A stretch of 23,638 nt of DNA, from contig CBDUSI010000073.1 of the NCBI GenBank assembly GCA_965370045.1, forward strand, positions 1-23,638. Direction: 5' to 3'. The notes beneath the pieces are model-generated. The model saw only the letters and a list, made by a program, of their open reading frames with translations, was not told the DNA's origin and made no database searches. Source of the stretch: CAZONU01 sp965370045. Its GTDB lineage: Bacteria > Planctomycetota > SZUA-567 > JAKLDR01. The position numbers and the translations under genes were made by a program. Shown in pieces: positions 1 through 7,500 of this stretch. The stretch's first letter is position 1, and each line of letters opens with the position of its first letter.

Positions 1-49
1 AATATCGACCAACACACCCCCAGTCCTTTAGAGAATTAGCAGACACAGC

Positions 50-406
50 CTAGGCAAGGACCTGGAAGGCTTCGGCTCCAAAGCGCTCGCGGCCATCAAG
101 GCGCATCCCTGGCCGGGCAACTACCGGGAACTCAAGGCGACCATTCGCAGCGCGGCCATGCTGGCTTCCGGCACGACCATTGACGGACAGGACATCCTGC
201 CGCTCATCGGCGCGCGCGAGACTCCCGATCCCGCTGGGAGCGGAGAGCTTTCGCTCAAGACCGCCGAGCGCCGGCAGATCGAACGCGCACTTGGCACCAT
301 GCACGGCAACAAGCGCCGTGCCAGCGAGATACTGGGCATTCCCCGACCGACGCTCGACAGGAAAATCAGGAAGTACGGCATCGACGTCGAGGAGTCTCGC
401 AAGTAG
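50..406 (+). pseudogene. C-terminal remnant of an NtrC-family sigma-54 activator with Fis-type HTH
   Basis: The frame read from about position 50 gives the end of an AAA+ sigma-54 activator: the conserved HPWPGNYREL segment (about 107-136), then an A-x-x-L-x-x-G-x-x-I-x-x-x-D-I stretch. A Fis-like helix-turn-helix follows at about 250-400 (E-R-R-Q-I-E-R-A-L, then G-N-K-R-R-A-S-E-I-L-G-I-P-R-P-T-L-D-R-K-I). In intact family members this part binds DNA and follows a receiver or sensor domain and an ATPase domain of about 240 residues. Here the frame has a stop at 29-31, and the bases before about 50 are AT-richer and unlike the family. The only in-frame ATG (158) lies inside the conserved domain and has no Shine-Dalgarno sequence, so it is not a credible start. 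The fragment is therefore either a truncated pseudogene or the result of a bad join near a contig edge. Family identity is secure; the reason for truncation is not. Confidence 0.7.
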
Positions 407-488
407 CCGACCTGTCCGTCTTGTGTCATGACATGCGACAAGAATCACGAGCCAGGCTACGCCCTTCAGCCCTGACGCCCGGGAACGC

Positions 489-999
489 TCACCGCAGCCG
501 CAGGATCAGGTAGCCACCGGGCTCAACGTCGACTTCAACTCCCCCGCTGGCGGTGCGAATCTCCGGCGCGGGCGCCGAGGCGGCCACGCAGACCGCGCTG
601 CCGGCCCCGGCGATGCGGACCCTGGCCGTCGCATCCGCCTCGCGGACCACGTTCAGCTCGGCATCCCGGTCTATTCCCTTGCCGTTGAACAGGCCGACCA
701 CCCAGCCGTCCGCCGCCCGGTTCACGCACCAGAGGCAATCTCCCTCGACCCAGAACGGCAGCAGTTCGCGGCACCAGTCCATTACCCGGCCGGCCGTCGC
801 GATGGGGTTCTCCATGCGCAAGAGCCCCGGGTGAGCGCGCAGCGCCCGGGGAGGTTCGCGGTCGGGTGAAAGCCAGACCACCCACGCCCGTCCAGGGCCC
901 CAGGAATCCCCGCCGCTCCAGAGCGTCCCAGTACTTCTCCGCGTAGCCGAAAAGGAAACAGGGTCGTCGCACCGTAACCTCCGCCTTGCTCACCGGCAT
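489..999 (-). pseudogene. Frame-disrupted C-terminal fragment of an unidentified, possibly glycosidase-like protein
   Basis: Two overlapping minus-strand frames together read like the end of one protein. The first (from 999 to about 895) has strong G/C third positions and residues such as CFLFGYAEKYWDALERRGF. The second (about 895 to the stop at 489) continues with WVVWLSPDREPPRAL, then DGWVVGLFNGKGI and a beta-rich end finishing VEPGGYLILRL. The switch falls near 890-900 and needs a single-base indel. The ending resembles the terminal beta-sandwich of large secreted glycosidase-like proteins, but I do not recognise the family. The upstream frame is open only to a stop at about 1087-1089, without a ribosome-binding site, so the N-terminus is missing. 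A separate short gene starting with GTG at 881 is possible but has no Shine-Dalgarno sequence. The coding signal is moderately convincing; the function is unknown. Confidence 0.5.
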
Positions 1000-1160
1000 C
1001 CGGTATTGACCAGGGATTCCCCAGATGGCGCTTCCAAGCCATCCCTCCGACCTGTGCCGCCCATGATTCTCTTCATCTTGCGGCTCCGCTCAAACGATTT
1101 CCGGCCCCGGACCCTGGGAATCCTTATTATCATCGCATTACATCGCAGCGAGGGGATTGT

Positions 1161-1179
1161 TGCCCCTTCGAGAAGGGCA
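1161..1179. other. Small hairpin in the leader of the metallophosphoesterase gene
   Basis: An imperfect inverted repeat, TGCCC(C)TT-CGAG-AAGGGCA, could form a short stem-loop about 45 bases before the start codon at 1224. It is not followed by a T-run, so it does not look like an intrinsic terminator. No convincing sigma-70 promoter is visible upstream; a TATTAT at 1125-1130 has no matching -35. Significance is unclear. Confidence 0.25.
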
Positions 1180-1223
1180 GCGGTGTATCACACTGGGCAG
1201 GCAACCTTGCAGGAGGCACCGGC

Positions 1224-1577
1224 ATGAACCGCCACAAGTCCTTCATAATCAGCATGATATCTATTGCCGTGCTGCTCCTCGCGGGGGTGGGCCGACACGC
1301 TCTGACGGCGGAGGTTGCGGTCAACGCGAAGGACGGGGTCAACTTCCGCTTCCTGGCGATCGCCGACACCCATTTCGCCAGCCATGAACGGCGCGCGGCC
1401 AGCCTCCAGCAATTCAAGAAGTTCCTGGCGGACGTCAAGCCGCTGGGCGCGGACTTCGCGGTGGTACTTGGCGACGTCTGCGGGGAAGACCAGCCCGCTT
1501 TGGCGCAGGCCAGGAAGGTCGCGGAGGATTCCGGGCTGAAGGTCCACTTTCGTGCGCGGGAACCACGACAGGGTTGA
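1224..1577 (+). CDS. Secreted metallophosphoesterase, N-terminal part (frameshifted)
   Basis: This is the N-terminal section of a calcineurin-like phosphoesterase. The ATG at 1224 follows a strong AGGAGG (1211-1216) at 7-base spacing. Residues 1-29 form a signal peptide with a hydrophobic core (IISMISIAVLLLAGV). Metal-ligand motif I (D48-x-H50, in AIADTHF) and motif II (G83-D84, in VVLGDVCGED) follow. The next motif, GNHD, should come about 27 residues later but is encoded in the +1 frame just downstream. After residue 109 (the TTT at 1548-1550) this frame continues for only eight unrelated residues to a stop at 1575-1577. Removing one T from 1548-1550 restores a continuous protein of about 675 residues with the 1552-3252 frame. 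As sequenced, this piece alone cannot be an active enzyme. Confidence 0.75.
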   Translation: MNRHKSFIISMISIAVLLLAGVGRHALTAEVAVNAKDGVNFRFLAIADTHFASHERRAASLQQFKKFLADVKPLGADFAVVLGDVCGEDQPALAQARKVAEDSGLKVHFRAREPRQG

Positions 1578-3252
1578 GGCTTACGGCAAGGCGTTCGAAA
1601 AGCTCAACTACTCCTTCGACCACAAGGGCTGGCGCATCATGGGCATCGACATCGGTGTCCGGTTCCACAAGACCTCGGGGTCGGAGCTGCCCAAGGTACC
1701 GAGCGGGATGCCGGTTATCTGCTGGCGCCACTACGGCCCGCGGGCCCGGGAGGCCGAGAACATCGCCAAGCACGGCGTGCGCCTGTTCATGAGCGGACAC
1801 ACTCACGGGCATCGCACCGGGATGCAGGGCAAACTCCGGGACGTGAACCTGGCCACCTTCAGCACCGGGTTCGCCGTGGTCGACGTCATGAAAGACCGGC
1901 GTATCTCCGTCGAGTGGCGACCGCACCGCGTGAGCAAGCGCTTGAGCATTGTCCATCCGGCTGAGGGTTCAACGGTTACCTCCGGGGTGAATACGCTGCT
2001 GGTCAGCGCCTTCGACAGCTATCGCGATGTTGTAAAGGTGGAGTTCAATGCCGGGGCCGGCTGGAAGGCGATGAAGAAGAGCACCCGCCGGGCTTGGACG
2101 GCCGAGGCCGCGCTGGGCGGCGGGCAACTGCAGGTGCGGGTCAAGGACTCGGCCGGCGAGGCGTGGCAAGCCGTGAGCAAGTACACGGCCGCCCCCCGCA
2201 AGGTCGCGATCAAGACCGGCACCGACTGGCCGGTCGCGGGCGGCACGTCCGACAACCAGCGCCGCGCGGCGGAGGCGCTGGCCCCGGGCCTGCGCCTGGC
2301 CTGGCACGCCCAGGTCGGCGGGCGCGTTTCCCAGCCGGTACTGGCTGGCGGCCGGCTGTACGTGACCGTCGCAAACCAGGACTTCGAGGGCCGCAACGCG
2401 GTGGTCTGCCTGGACGCCGTCAGCGGCAAGGTTCTCTGGCGTGCGCCGCTGCTGACCTGCTCGATGTGCCCTCCGGCGGTGGCCAAGGGCGTGGTGGCGG
2501 CCATGGACCGTCACGGCCGGGCCTACGGATTCGACGCGAAAACCGGCAAGGAGCTCTGGCGGGTCGAGGGCATCGCCGGGGCCTACGGAAGCTACGGCAA
2601 GTCCGGTCGCCTCACCGCGGCCGGCGGGATGTTCCTGGTCGGCAACCTGCACGCCCTGGCGGCCGCCGACGGCAAGGAGCTCTGGAAGGCGAGCGTGGCC
2701 GCCGCGTCCACCCATCCGCCGGCCGTGGGTGATGGCAAGGTTGTCGGCGCGGGCAGCGGCTGGCAGAAGTGCCTGGAGCTCAAGTCCGGCAAGGAGCTCT
2801 GGAAGAGCGCGCGCAGTTCCTACCGCGCCACGATCTTCGTTGACGGGAAGTTCCTGATCAGCGGCTACAAGCTGGTCAACGCCGCCGATGGCAAACAGGT
2901 CAAAACCATCAAGGGGAGTGGTGGGCCGGACGGCGCGGTCACCGCCAACGGGAAGGTCTTCATCGCTTCTGCCGCCAGAGGACGTGTGCAGGCCTTCGAC
3001 CTGGTGGGCGGCCAGACTCTCTGGCAGTTCCCCGCGCGTGAGAAGCTGGCCTTCAGCCCGCCGACGATTTCCGGCGGCCATGTCTACGTCTGGGGCAGCG
3101 ACGGGTGGCTCCGCGCGCTTTCCCTCACCGACGGCAAGGAAGTCTGGAAGCGCCCGCTGGGGGGGAAGATGAGCGGCCCGGTGGTCAGCGGCAACGCGCT
3201 CTTCATCGCCGGTGACGATGGCTGCGTCTACGCGCTGGTGAGCGGACGCTAG
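1552..3252 (+). CDS. Metallophosphoesterase C-terminal part fused to a PQQ-like beta-propeller (downstream piece of the frameshifted gene)
   Basis: This frame continues the gene begun at 1224. It opens with V-R-G-N-H-D, metallophosphoesterase motif III, then a histidine in ICWRHYG (residue 60 of this piece) and the final GHTHGH motif (residues 82-87), completing the binuclear metal site. A beta-sandwich of about 90 residues follows (roughly 120-210, VNTLLVSAFDS to VKDSAGEAW). The rest, about residues 240-566, is a PQQ-like beta-propeller of about seven blades, marked by repeats of the type (D/S/T)GKELW. Metallophosphoesterase plus propeller is a recurring secreted architecture in Planctomycetota-like genomes; the substrate cannot be told. 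The GTG at 1552 has no ribosome-binding site and sits exactly at the frameshift, so it is not a natural start. The sequence could be a recent pseudogene or an assembly error; both halves keep good coding quality, which favours an error or a very recent mutation. Confidence 0.8.
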   Translation: MRGNHDRVEAYGKAFEKLNYSFDHKGWRIMGIDIGVRFHKTSGSELPKVPSGMPVICWRHYGPRAREAENIAKHGVRLFMSGHTHGHRTGMQGKLRDVNLATFSTGFAVVDVMKDRRISVEWRPHRVSKRLSIVHPAEGSTVTSGVNTLLVSAFDSYRDVVKVEFNAGAGWKAMKKSTRRAWTAEAALGGGQLQVRVKDSAGEAWQAVSKYTAAPRKVAIKTGTDWPVAGGTSDNQRRAAEALAPGLRLAWHAQVGGRVSQPVLAGGRLYVTVANQDFEGRNAVVCLDAVSGKVLWRAPLLTCSMCPPAVAKGVVAAMDRHGRAYGFDAKTGKELWRVEGIAGAYGSYGKSGRLTAAGGMFLVGNLHALAAADGKELWKASVAAASTHPPAVGDGKVVGAGSGWQKCLELKSGKELWKSARSSYRATIFVDGKFLISGYKLVNAADGKQVKTIKGSGGPDGAVTANGKVFIASAARGRVQAFDLVGGQTLWQFPAREKLAFSPPTISGGHVYVWGSDGWLRALSLTDGKEVWKRPLGGKMSGPVVSGNALFIAGDDGCVYALVSGR

Positions 3253-3345
3253 CCCTCCTGGCTCCGCCGGCGGGCCGCGCGGGAGGAAGACCGGCCAAGT
3301 CCTGCCACCGGAGGACGGACGCTGCTGCAGTTGTCCGGTTCCCCG
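3253..3345. other. Intergenic gap between convergent genes
   Basis: The metallophosphoesterase gene (+) and the large hydrolase operon (-) converge here. The gap is GC-rich and holds a perfect CCGCCGGCGG palindrome and a GTCCT/AGGAC pair of arms (about 3299-3316). Neither strand has a stem followed by a T-run, so I see no canonical intrinsic terminator. Confidence 0.3.
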
Positions 3346-6015
3346 CTACTTCCCACCCAGCTTCTTGGCGGCCTCTGCGGCGGCGGCGTACAGCCGCTCA
3401 GAGCGCTCCTGCCAGTCCGAGCCGACGAACCACCGCCACTTGTCGAGGCTTGCCCGTCCGCCTGCCCGCGTAGTAAGGCAGGCTCGTACTCGCTCGTCCA
3501 GAATCTCCTGGGCGCGCTTGGCCAACTCCTCGCCGAGCTTGGCGCGCCTGGCCTTATCCGTCAAGATGCGTTCCAGGAAGAAGCGCGCTTCGTTTTCCTG
3601 AATAGTCTGGCGGAACATCTCAAAGCGCCCGGTGGGCTGCGGCCTCTTGCCGCCAGGCCCCAGCAGGTTGGGGATGCTGTAGCGGTTGAGGTCCAGGCCG
3701 CCCCAGTAGCTGTAGTGTCCGGCCAGGGTGCTCTTCAGTCGGCCGCGCTTGTCCTTGAGGACGTACCAGAAGTCCGCGCCCATGCGCCCAATCCCGTCGG
3801 CGCCGGACCAGGCCTTGACCTTCTTGCCCGACCCGTCGTCCCAACTGCCCCACTTGCCAAGCGCGGTGACCGCACTCTCCGGGTAGGTGCGGTACAGGGC
3901 CGGGTGAGTGTAAGGCCGCGGCGCGCCCCGCGGGAAGGTGCACAGCCGCACCGGGTACTTCCACCCGTAGGCCCGCGCCTTGCCCATGCGCGACGTGTCG
4001 GGGTCGATGGCGCCCCACATTCCCCACAGGCAGGCCAGGTGACCCACCGGGCGGCCGCGTACGCCCTTTGTCAACCAACTGCCTACGTGCGAGTGCACCA
4101 CCCACTTCATCTCCGGAGCCACGGTCTTGAGCGTGCCCACGCTCTTCTCGCTGGGCGTGAAGTCATCACACAGGCCGACCATCGCGGAACCGCCGAGCTT
4201 GTGGGTCTTGAGGATGCGGCGCATCCCATCGAAGACCGGACGCAGGAACTTGACGCACTCCTCGGTGCCCCATTCCGGCCCTTCCTTGACCTCCAGCTTG
4301 CCGCTGGCACCCTCGCGCACCGAGAAGAGTATCTTGCGTTCACCGTAATCGTGGTTGTGCTCATAGTGGGGGCCGACCTTCGCCGGCTCCCAGATGTAGA
4401 GGCACACCACCGGGATCTTGCCCAGGTGCTTGGCTGCCGTCTTGACGTACCGCTCGGCGATGCTGAAGTCGTGCTTGTAGGATCCGTCCGCCCCCTTCTC
4501 CCACCTGACCATGGAGTGCGCGTTGCCGAAGTGCGTCTTGGCGATGATCGGCACGTACAGGGCCTTGGCCCCCACCCTGCCGAGGAGCTCGAAGGACCGC
4601 TCCACCAGCTTCCAGTGCTCCTCTGACCACATCTTCACGCCGTACTTCACGGCCAGGGTATCCGGCGACTGCACGATGCCCATGAAGGTGGTGAACTCCC
4701 TGGTGTCGGGCAGCTTCCAGTCGACGACTTTCAGCTCGATGGGGACTTCCACCGGCTTCTGTCCCTGGACGCTGACTGTCACCTTGCCCTTGTACTCCCC
4801 CGCCTTGGCCTCGGCCGGCACCTTGACCGATATCCACATTGGCTGCACCGCCCCGCCGCCATTAGCGGCCACTGGCACCTCCTCCGGTGGGGCCTCGTCC
4901 AGGGTGTCGAAGTTGGCCTGCTTCGCGCCGCGGAAGGACACCCGGTCCGGCAGCGCCCAGAGGACGCTGACCGCCGCGGCGGGGATGGTCGCGCCGCCCG
5001 GCCCCGCCAGCTTCCCGGCGGTGGCCTTCAGGCCGCGGATCGGGGAGCCCGAGCTGGCCACCACCTGGCCGGAGAACGTCCCGTTGCGGACACCCACGAT
5101 GCGCACGGGCCGCAGCCCCTCGCAGGGGTCGCCCCAGTCGGCGGTGGAAACAAGGTCCACCATGTCGCAGTTCCAGATCTGGAAGCCCTTGGGCCGAGCA
5201 ATGCCCGGCACGACCCCCGCGCCGGCCGGGGAGCTGAGCCGGATATCCTCCAGCCCCAGGCGGCTCCACCCTCCCCCCCTCTTCTTGTAGATGGCTTCCG
5301 GCGCCGGCGCCCGGTTGACCTGGACCGCTACCACGTTCACACCCTTGCGGAGCGCGCTTGCAGGTATCTTGGCGGTAAGCAGCCGCATGCGTTCCGCGAA
5401 CTCCGGGGCGTCCTTGCCGTATTTGTGATAGGGGTGCATGGGAATCAGCTTGCCCTTGGACTTGCCCTTGTCGAAGACGTAGGCTGCCTTCGGATAGTCC
5501 TCGGCGGGCGTCTCTGAGGTTATCTCCCCCTTCGGCAGGTGGGCGCGGCCGATCTCCTTGCCGTTGACGTAGGCCACTGCGCCTCCCTGGAACTTGACCG
5601 TCAGCGAAAGGTCCGCCGGCTGCTTCACCTCGAATCTGCCCCGCAGGTAGAGCACCGCCCGACCCCTCGGGAGGTACTCGAACTTGCCGCGCATGCGGCC
5701 CCAGGACCTGTCGTCAAACTCAGGCGCGGCCCAGCCCTTCGCCGGCGGCGCGGGCATGGTACGCACGGTGCACGGAGCCAACTCCTTGACAGTAGAGCCG
5801 TGCATCTTCCGGCGGATGTACTCCAGCTTACCCGATTCCCGCCTGACCCGGTCAGTGCGGGTGACCATCCGGAAGCGCCAGCGGGTGGTCAGGTCCAGGA
5901 TCACCTGGCCCGCGGCCGGCTCCTCCGCACCCGCGCGGGCCGCGACCGGCGCCGCCGCGCTGGTCATCAGGAACACGAGCATCAGGGTCGTCTTCACTGT
6001 TGCGTCAGCCTTCAT
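3346..6015 (-). CDS. Secreted GH123/DUF4091-like protein, paralogue 4 (last gene of the operon)
   Basis: A large secreted protein of about 889 residues. I prefer the ATG at 6015: it follows AGAGGGG at 7-base spacing and begins directly with a signal peptide (MKADATVKTTLMLVFLMTS to about residue 30). The frame is open to an ATG at 6036 without such a site. Residues about 60-240 form a galactose-binding-like beta-sandwich with GGAVAYVNGKEIGRAHLP near 147. The middle contains the P-x-x-A-K-A-G-E-Y-x-G-K-V signature preceding the barrel in GH123-type proteins. A TIM-barrel region follows with KTHFGNAHSMVRW (about 490) and YIWEP. The C-terminal helical part has R-F-E-M-F-R-Q-T-I-Q-E-N-E-A-R (about 800), matching the DUF4091 'lR-G-x-D-x-E' region. 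GH123 enzymes are exo-beta-N-acetylgalactosaminidases using an Asp-Glu pair; here the likely equivalent near residue 617 reads CDDFTP. The hydrolase fold is likely; activity and substrate are not established. Confidence 0.85.
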   Translation of the reverse strand: MKADATVKTTLMLVFLMTSAAAPVAARAGAEEPAAGQVILDLTTRWRFRMVTRTDRVRRESGKLEYIRRKMHGSTVKELAPCTVRTMPAPPAKGWAAPEFDDRSWGRMRGKFEYLPRGRAVLYLRGRFEVKQPADLSLTVKFQGGAVAYVNGKEIGRAHLPKGEITSETPAEDYPKAAYVFDKGKSKGKLIPMHPYHKYGKDAPEFAERMRLLTAKIPASALRKGVNVVAVQVNRAPAPEAIYKKRGGGWSRLGLEDIRLSSPAGAGVVPGIARPKGFQIWNCDMVDLVSTADWGDPCEGLRPVRIVGVRNGTFSGQVVASSGSPIRGLKATAGKLAGPGGATIPAAAVSVLWALPDRVSFRGAKQANFDTLDEAPPEEVPVAANGGGAVQPMWISVKVPAEAKAGEYKGKVTVSVQGQKPVEVPIELKVVDWKLPDTREFTTFMGIVQSPDTLAVKYGVKMWSEEHWKLVERSFELLGRVGAKALYVPIIAKTHFGNAHSMVRWEKGADGSYKHDFSIAERYVKTAAKHLGKIPVVCLYIWEPAKVGPHYEHNHDYGERKILFSVREGASGKLEVKEGPEWGTEECVKFLRPVFDGMRRILKTHKLGGSAMVGLCDDFTPSEKSVGTLKTVAPEMKWVVHSHVGSWLTKGVRGRPVGHLACLWGMWGAIDPDTSRMGKARAYGWKYPVRLCTFPRGAPRPYTHPALYRTYPESAVTALGKWGSWDDGSGKKVKAWSGADGIGRMGADFWYVLKDKRGRLKSTLAGHYSYWGGLDLNRYSIPNLLGPGGKRPQPTGRFEMFRQTIQENEARFFLERILTDKARRAKLGEELAKRAQEILDERVRACLTTRAGGRASLDKWRWFVGSDWQERSERLYAAAAEAAKKLGGK

Positions 6016-6071
6016 GACAGCACCCCTCTCAGTCATCAGGCGCGCCTTCGCGCAGGCCTCTCACGCAGGGA

Positions 6072-7475
6072 CTACCGCTTCGCGGCCGCTTCCTTGGCCT
6101 TGGTTACCTTGTATTCGGCGATGGCCTGGGCTATGAGCTTGTCGGCCAGTTCATCGATATAGAACTCGATATAGGTGTAGCCCTTGTGACGGTCACCCTT
6201 TGAGGCGCCCGCGGGCACGATCTTGTTGCTGTCCTTGGGGTCGTTGGGGTTCAGCTTATGGGCCTTCTCCCACTCGTCGGGGAGCCCGTCTTTGTCGCTG
6301 TCCTTCGGCGGCTTGCCGGGCTTGAGCCCGGTCATCAGGCCACCCTCGGGCTCATAGCGGCCCATGAAGCCGGTACCGGTGCGCGCCTCCATGAAGGTCT
6401 TCTTCGAGACCGCGTCGCGGGGCAGACAACCGGCGTGGGCCATGACCATTTCGTAGGCCTCCTCGGCGCTCTGGGTGGTGACCTTGGGGGCCGGGTGGGG
6501 CGTGTCGCGTCTGCCCCGGAATTTCCCTTGGATTTTCTGGGGTGCGCCTCGCAGCGGTTTGATAACATTCCCGGTTGCGTAGACCTTACCTCCCCTCACC
6601 TGGGAAAGTCCGGGACGTGCCGGCCGCAGCGGCAGCATGTTCGGCCGCATGTTCTGCGGGCCGCCAGGACCTTCCTTGAGGTAATTGCCCACCGCGTTGC
6701 TGTTGCCCAGTTGGACGCCAGGCCAGCAGTTGTAGATTACGCAGTTGCGCATGTCGAACAGCGGAGTGCCGGACTGCTGCGGGCAGCGCTCGGTGGCGTG
6801 AGCGATCAGCGAGTGGTGGAGGGTCTGCGGCAATTTGCAGGCGTAGAAATACGGGCCGTAGTTGTGATGGTGATGCCCTTCCCAGCCGGTGTCCGAGCCC
6901 TCGCAGGCGCTCCACTGCATGGTGCCGCCGGCGCTGAACTGGATGGCCTCGTCGGTGCTCCAGGCTACCGAGACGTGGTCCAGGACGACGCGCTGATCGC
7001 TCTTGGCTCCCCGGCCGCCACCCACACGGATGCAGTCGCCACCGCTGGTCCATCCCTTGAAAGTCGGGCGCACCCGGATGAAACGAATGACCAGATCCTC
7101 CATCGCGGCGTCCTTGGAACCGCAGAAGGCCAGACATCCATCTATAGTAATCCCCGCGCCCGGGGCAGTCTGGCCGGCGATAGTCAGTTTTGGGCTGTAG
7201 AACTTCCCGCTGAGGCGGATAACACCACTGACATCGAAGACGATGATGCGCGGATATTTCTGCTCCAGAGCCCACCGAAAACTGCCCGGCCCCTTGGAGT
7301 CGAGGTTGGTCACCTTGAGGACCTTGCCGCCGCGACCGCCGACCGAGTCGGTGCCAAAGCCCTCGGCCCCGGGGAAAGCGGGCAGTTTCTCAGCCGCCCG
7401 GATTGGGACCGGGGCAGCCAGGATTGTCAGCGTTGCCAGCACACAAAGGCCAAAGAAACCCTGCGCTCTTCTCAT
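6072..7475 (-). CDS. Secreted pectate lyase-like protein (PL1-type parallel beta-helix)
   Basis: About 467 residues; ATG at 7475 with GAGGAG (7484-7489) 8 bases upstream (a TTG at 7478 also lies in frame). Residues 1-28 are a signal peptide. The mature protein opens with LPAFPGAEGFGTDSVGGRGG and then KVTNLDSKGPGSFRWALE, the standard entry into PL1-type pectate lyases of Planctomycetota and Bacteroidota. Beta-helix landmarks follow: LTIAGQTAPGAGITIDG (about 97-113), LVIRFIRVRP and LDHVSVAWSTDEAIQF (about 165-180), the last matching the family's DH-x-S-x-x-W-S-x-D-E. Residues 391-418 (DSDKDGLPDEWEKAHKLNP) form a calcium-binding, thrombospondin-3-like module common at the C-terminus of such lyases. 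These enzymes cleave polygalacturonate or related uronans by beta-elimination; the substrate here is inferred. It sits between the RCC1 gene (25 nt gap) and the last GH123-like gene. Confidence 0.88.
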   Translation of the reverse strand: MRRAQGFFGLCVLATLTILAAPVPIRAAEKLPAFPGAEGFGTDSVGGRGGKVLKVTNLDSKGPGSFRWALEQKYPRIIVFDVSGVIRLSGKFYSPKLTIAGQTAPGAGITIDGCLAFCGSKDAAMEDLVIRFIRVRPTFKGWTSGGDCIRVGGGRGAKSDQRVVLDHVSVAWSTDEAIQFSAGGTMQWSACEGSDTGWEGHHHHNYGPYFYACKLPQTLHHSLIAHATERCPQQSGTPLFDMRNCVIYNCWPGVQLGNSNAVGNYLKEGPGGPQNMRPNMLPLRPARPGLSQVRGGKVYATGNVIKPLRGAPQKIQGKFRGRRDTPHPAPKVTTQSAEEAYEMVMAHAGCLPRDAVSKKTFMEARTGTGFMGRYEPEGGLMTGLKPGKPPKDSDKDGLPDEWEKAHKLNPNDPKDSNKIVPAGASKGDRHKGYTYIEFYIDELADKLIAQAIAEYKVTKAKEAAAKR

Positions 7476-7500
7476 CAATCTAACTCCTCAGCAAAAGAAA

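Noticed and set aside
420..442. Inverted repeat CTTGT...ACAAG around a TGTCATGACA palindrome after the activator fragment
   Set aside because: The stem is interrupted and no T-run follows, so neither a terminator nor an operator can be supported.
3331..4626. Long plus-strand open frame of 431 codons
   Set aside because: It is antisense to the GH123-like gene, rich in Ala/Arg/Pro/His/Leu as expected for a GC-rich shadow frame, and has no ribosome-binding site. The same applies to the long plus-strand frames at 7243-9873, 9940-11502, 13617-16346 and 16386-19079.
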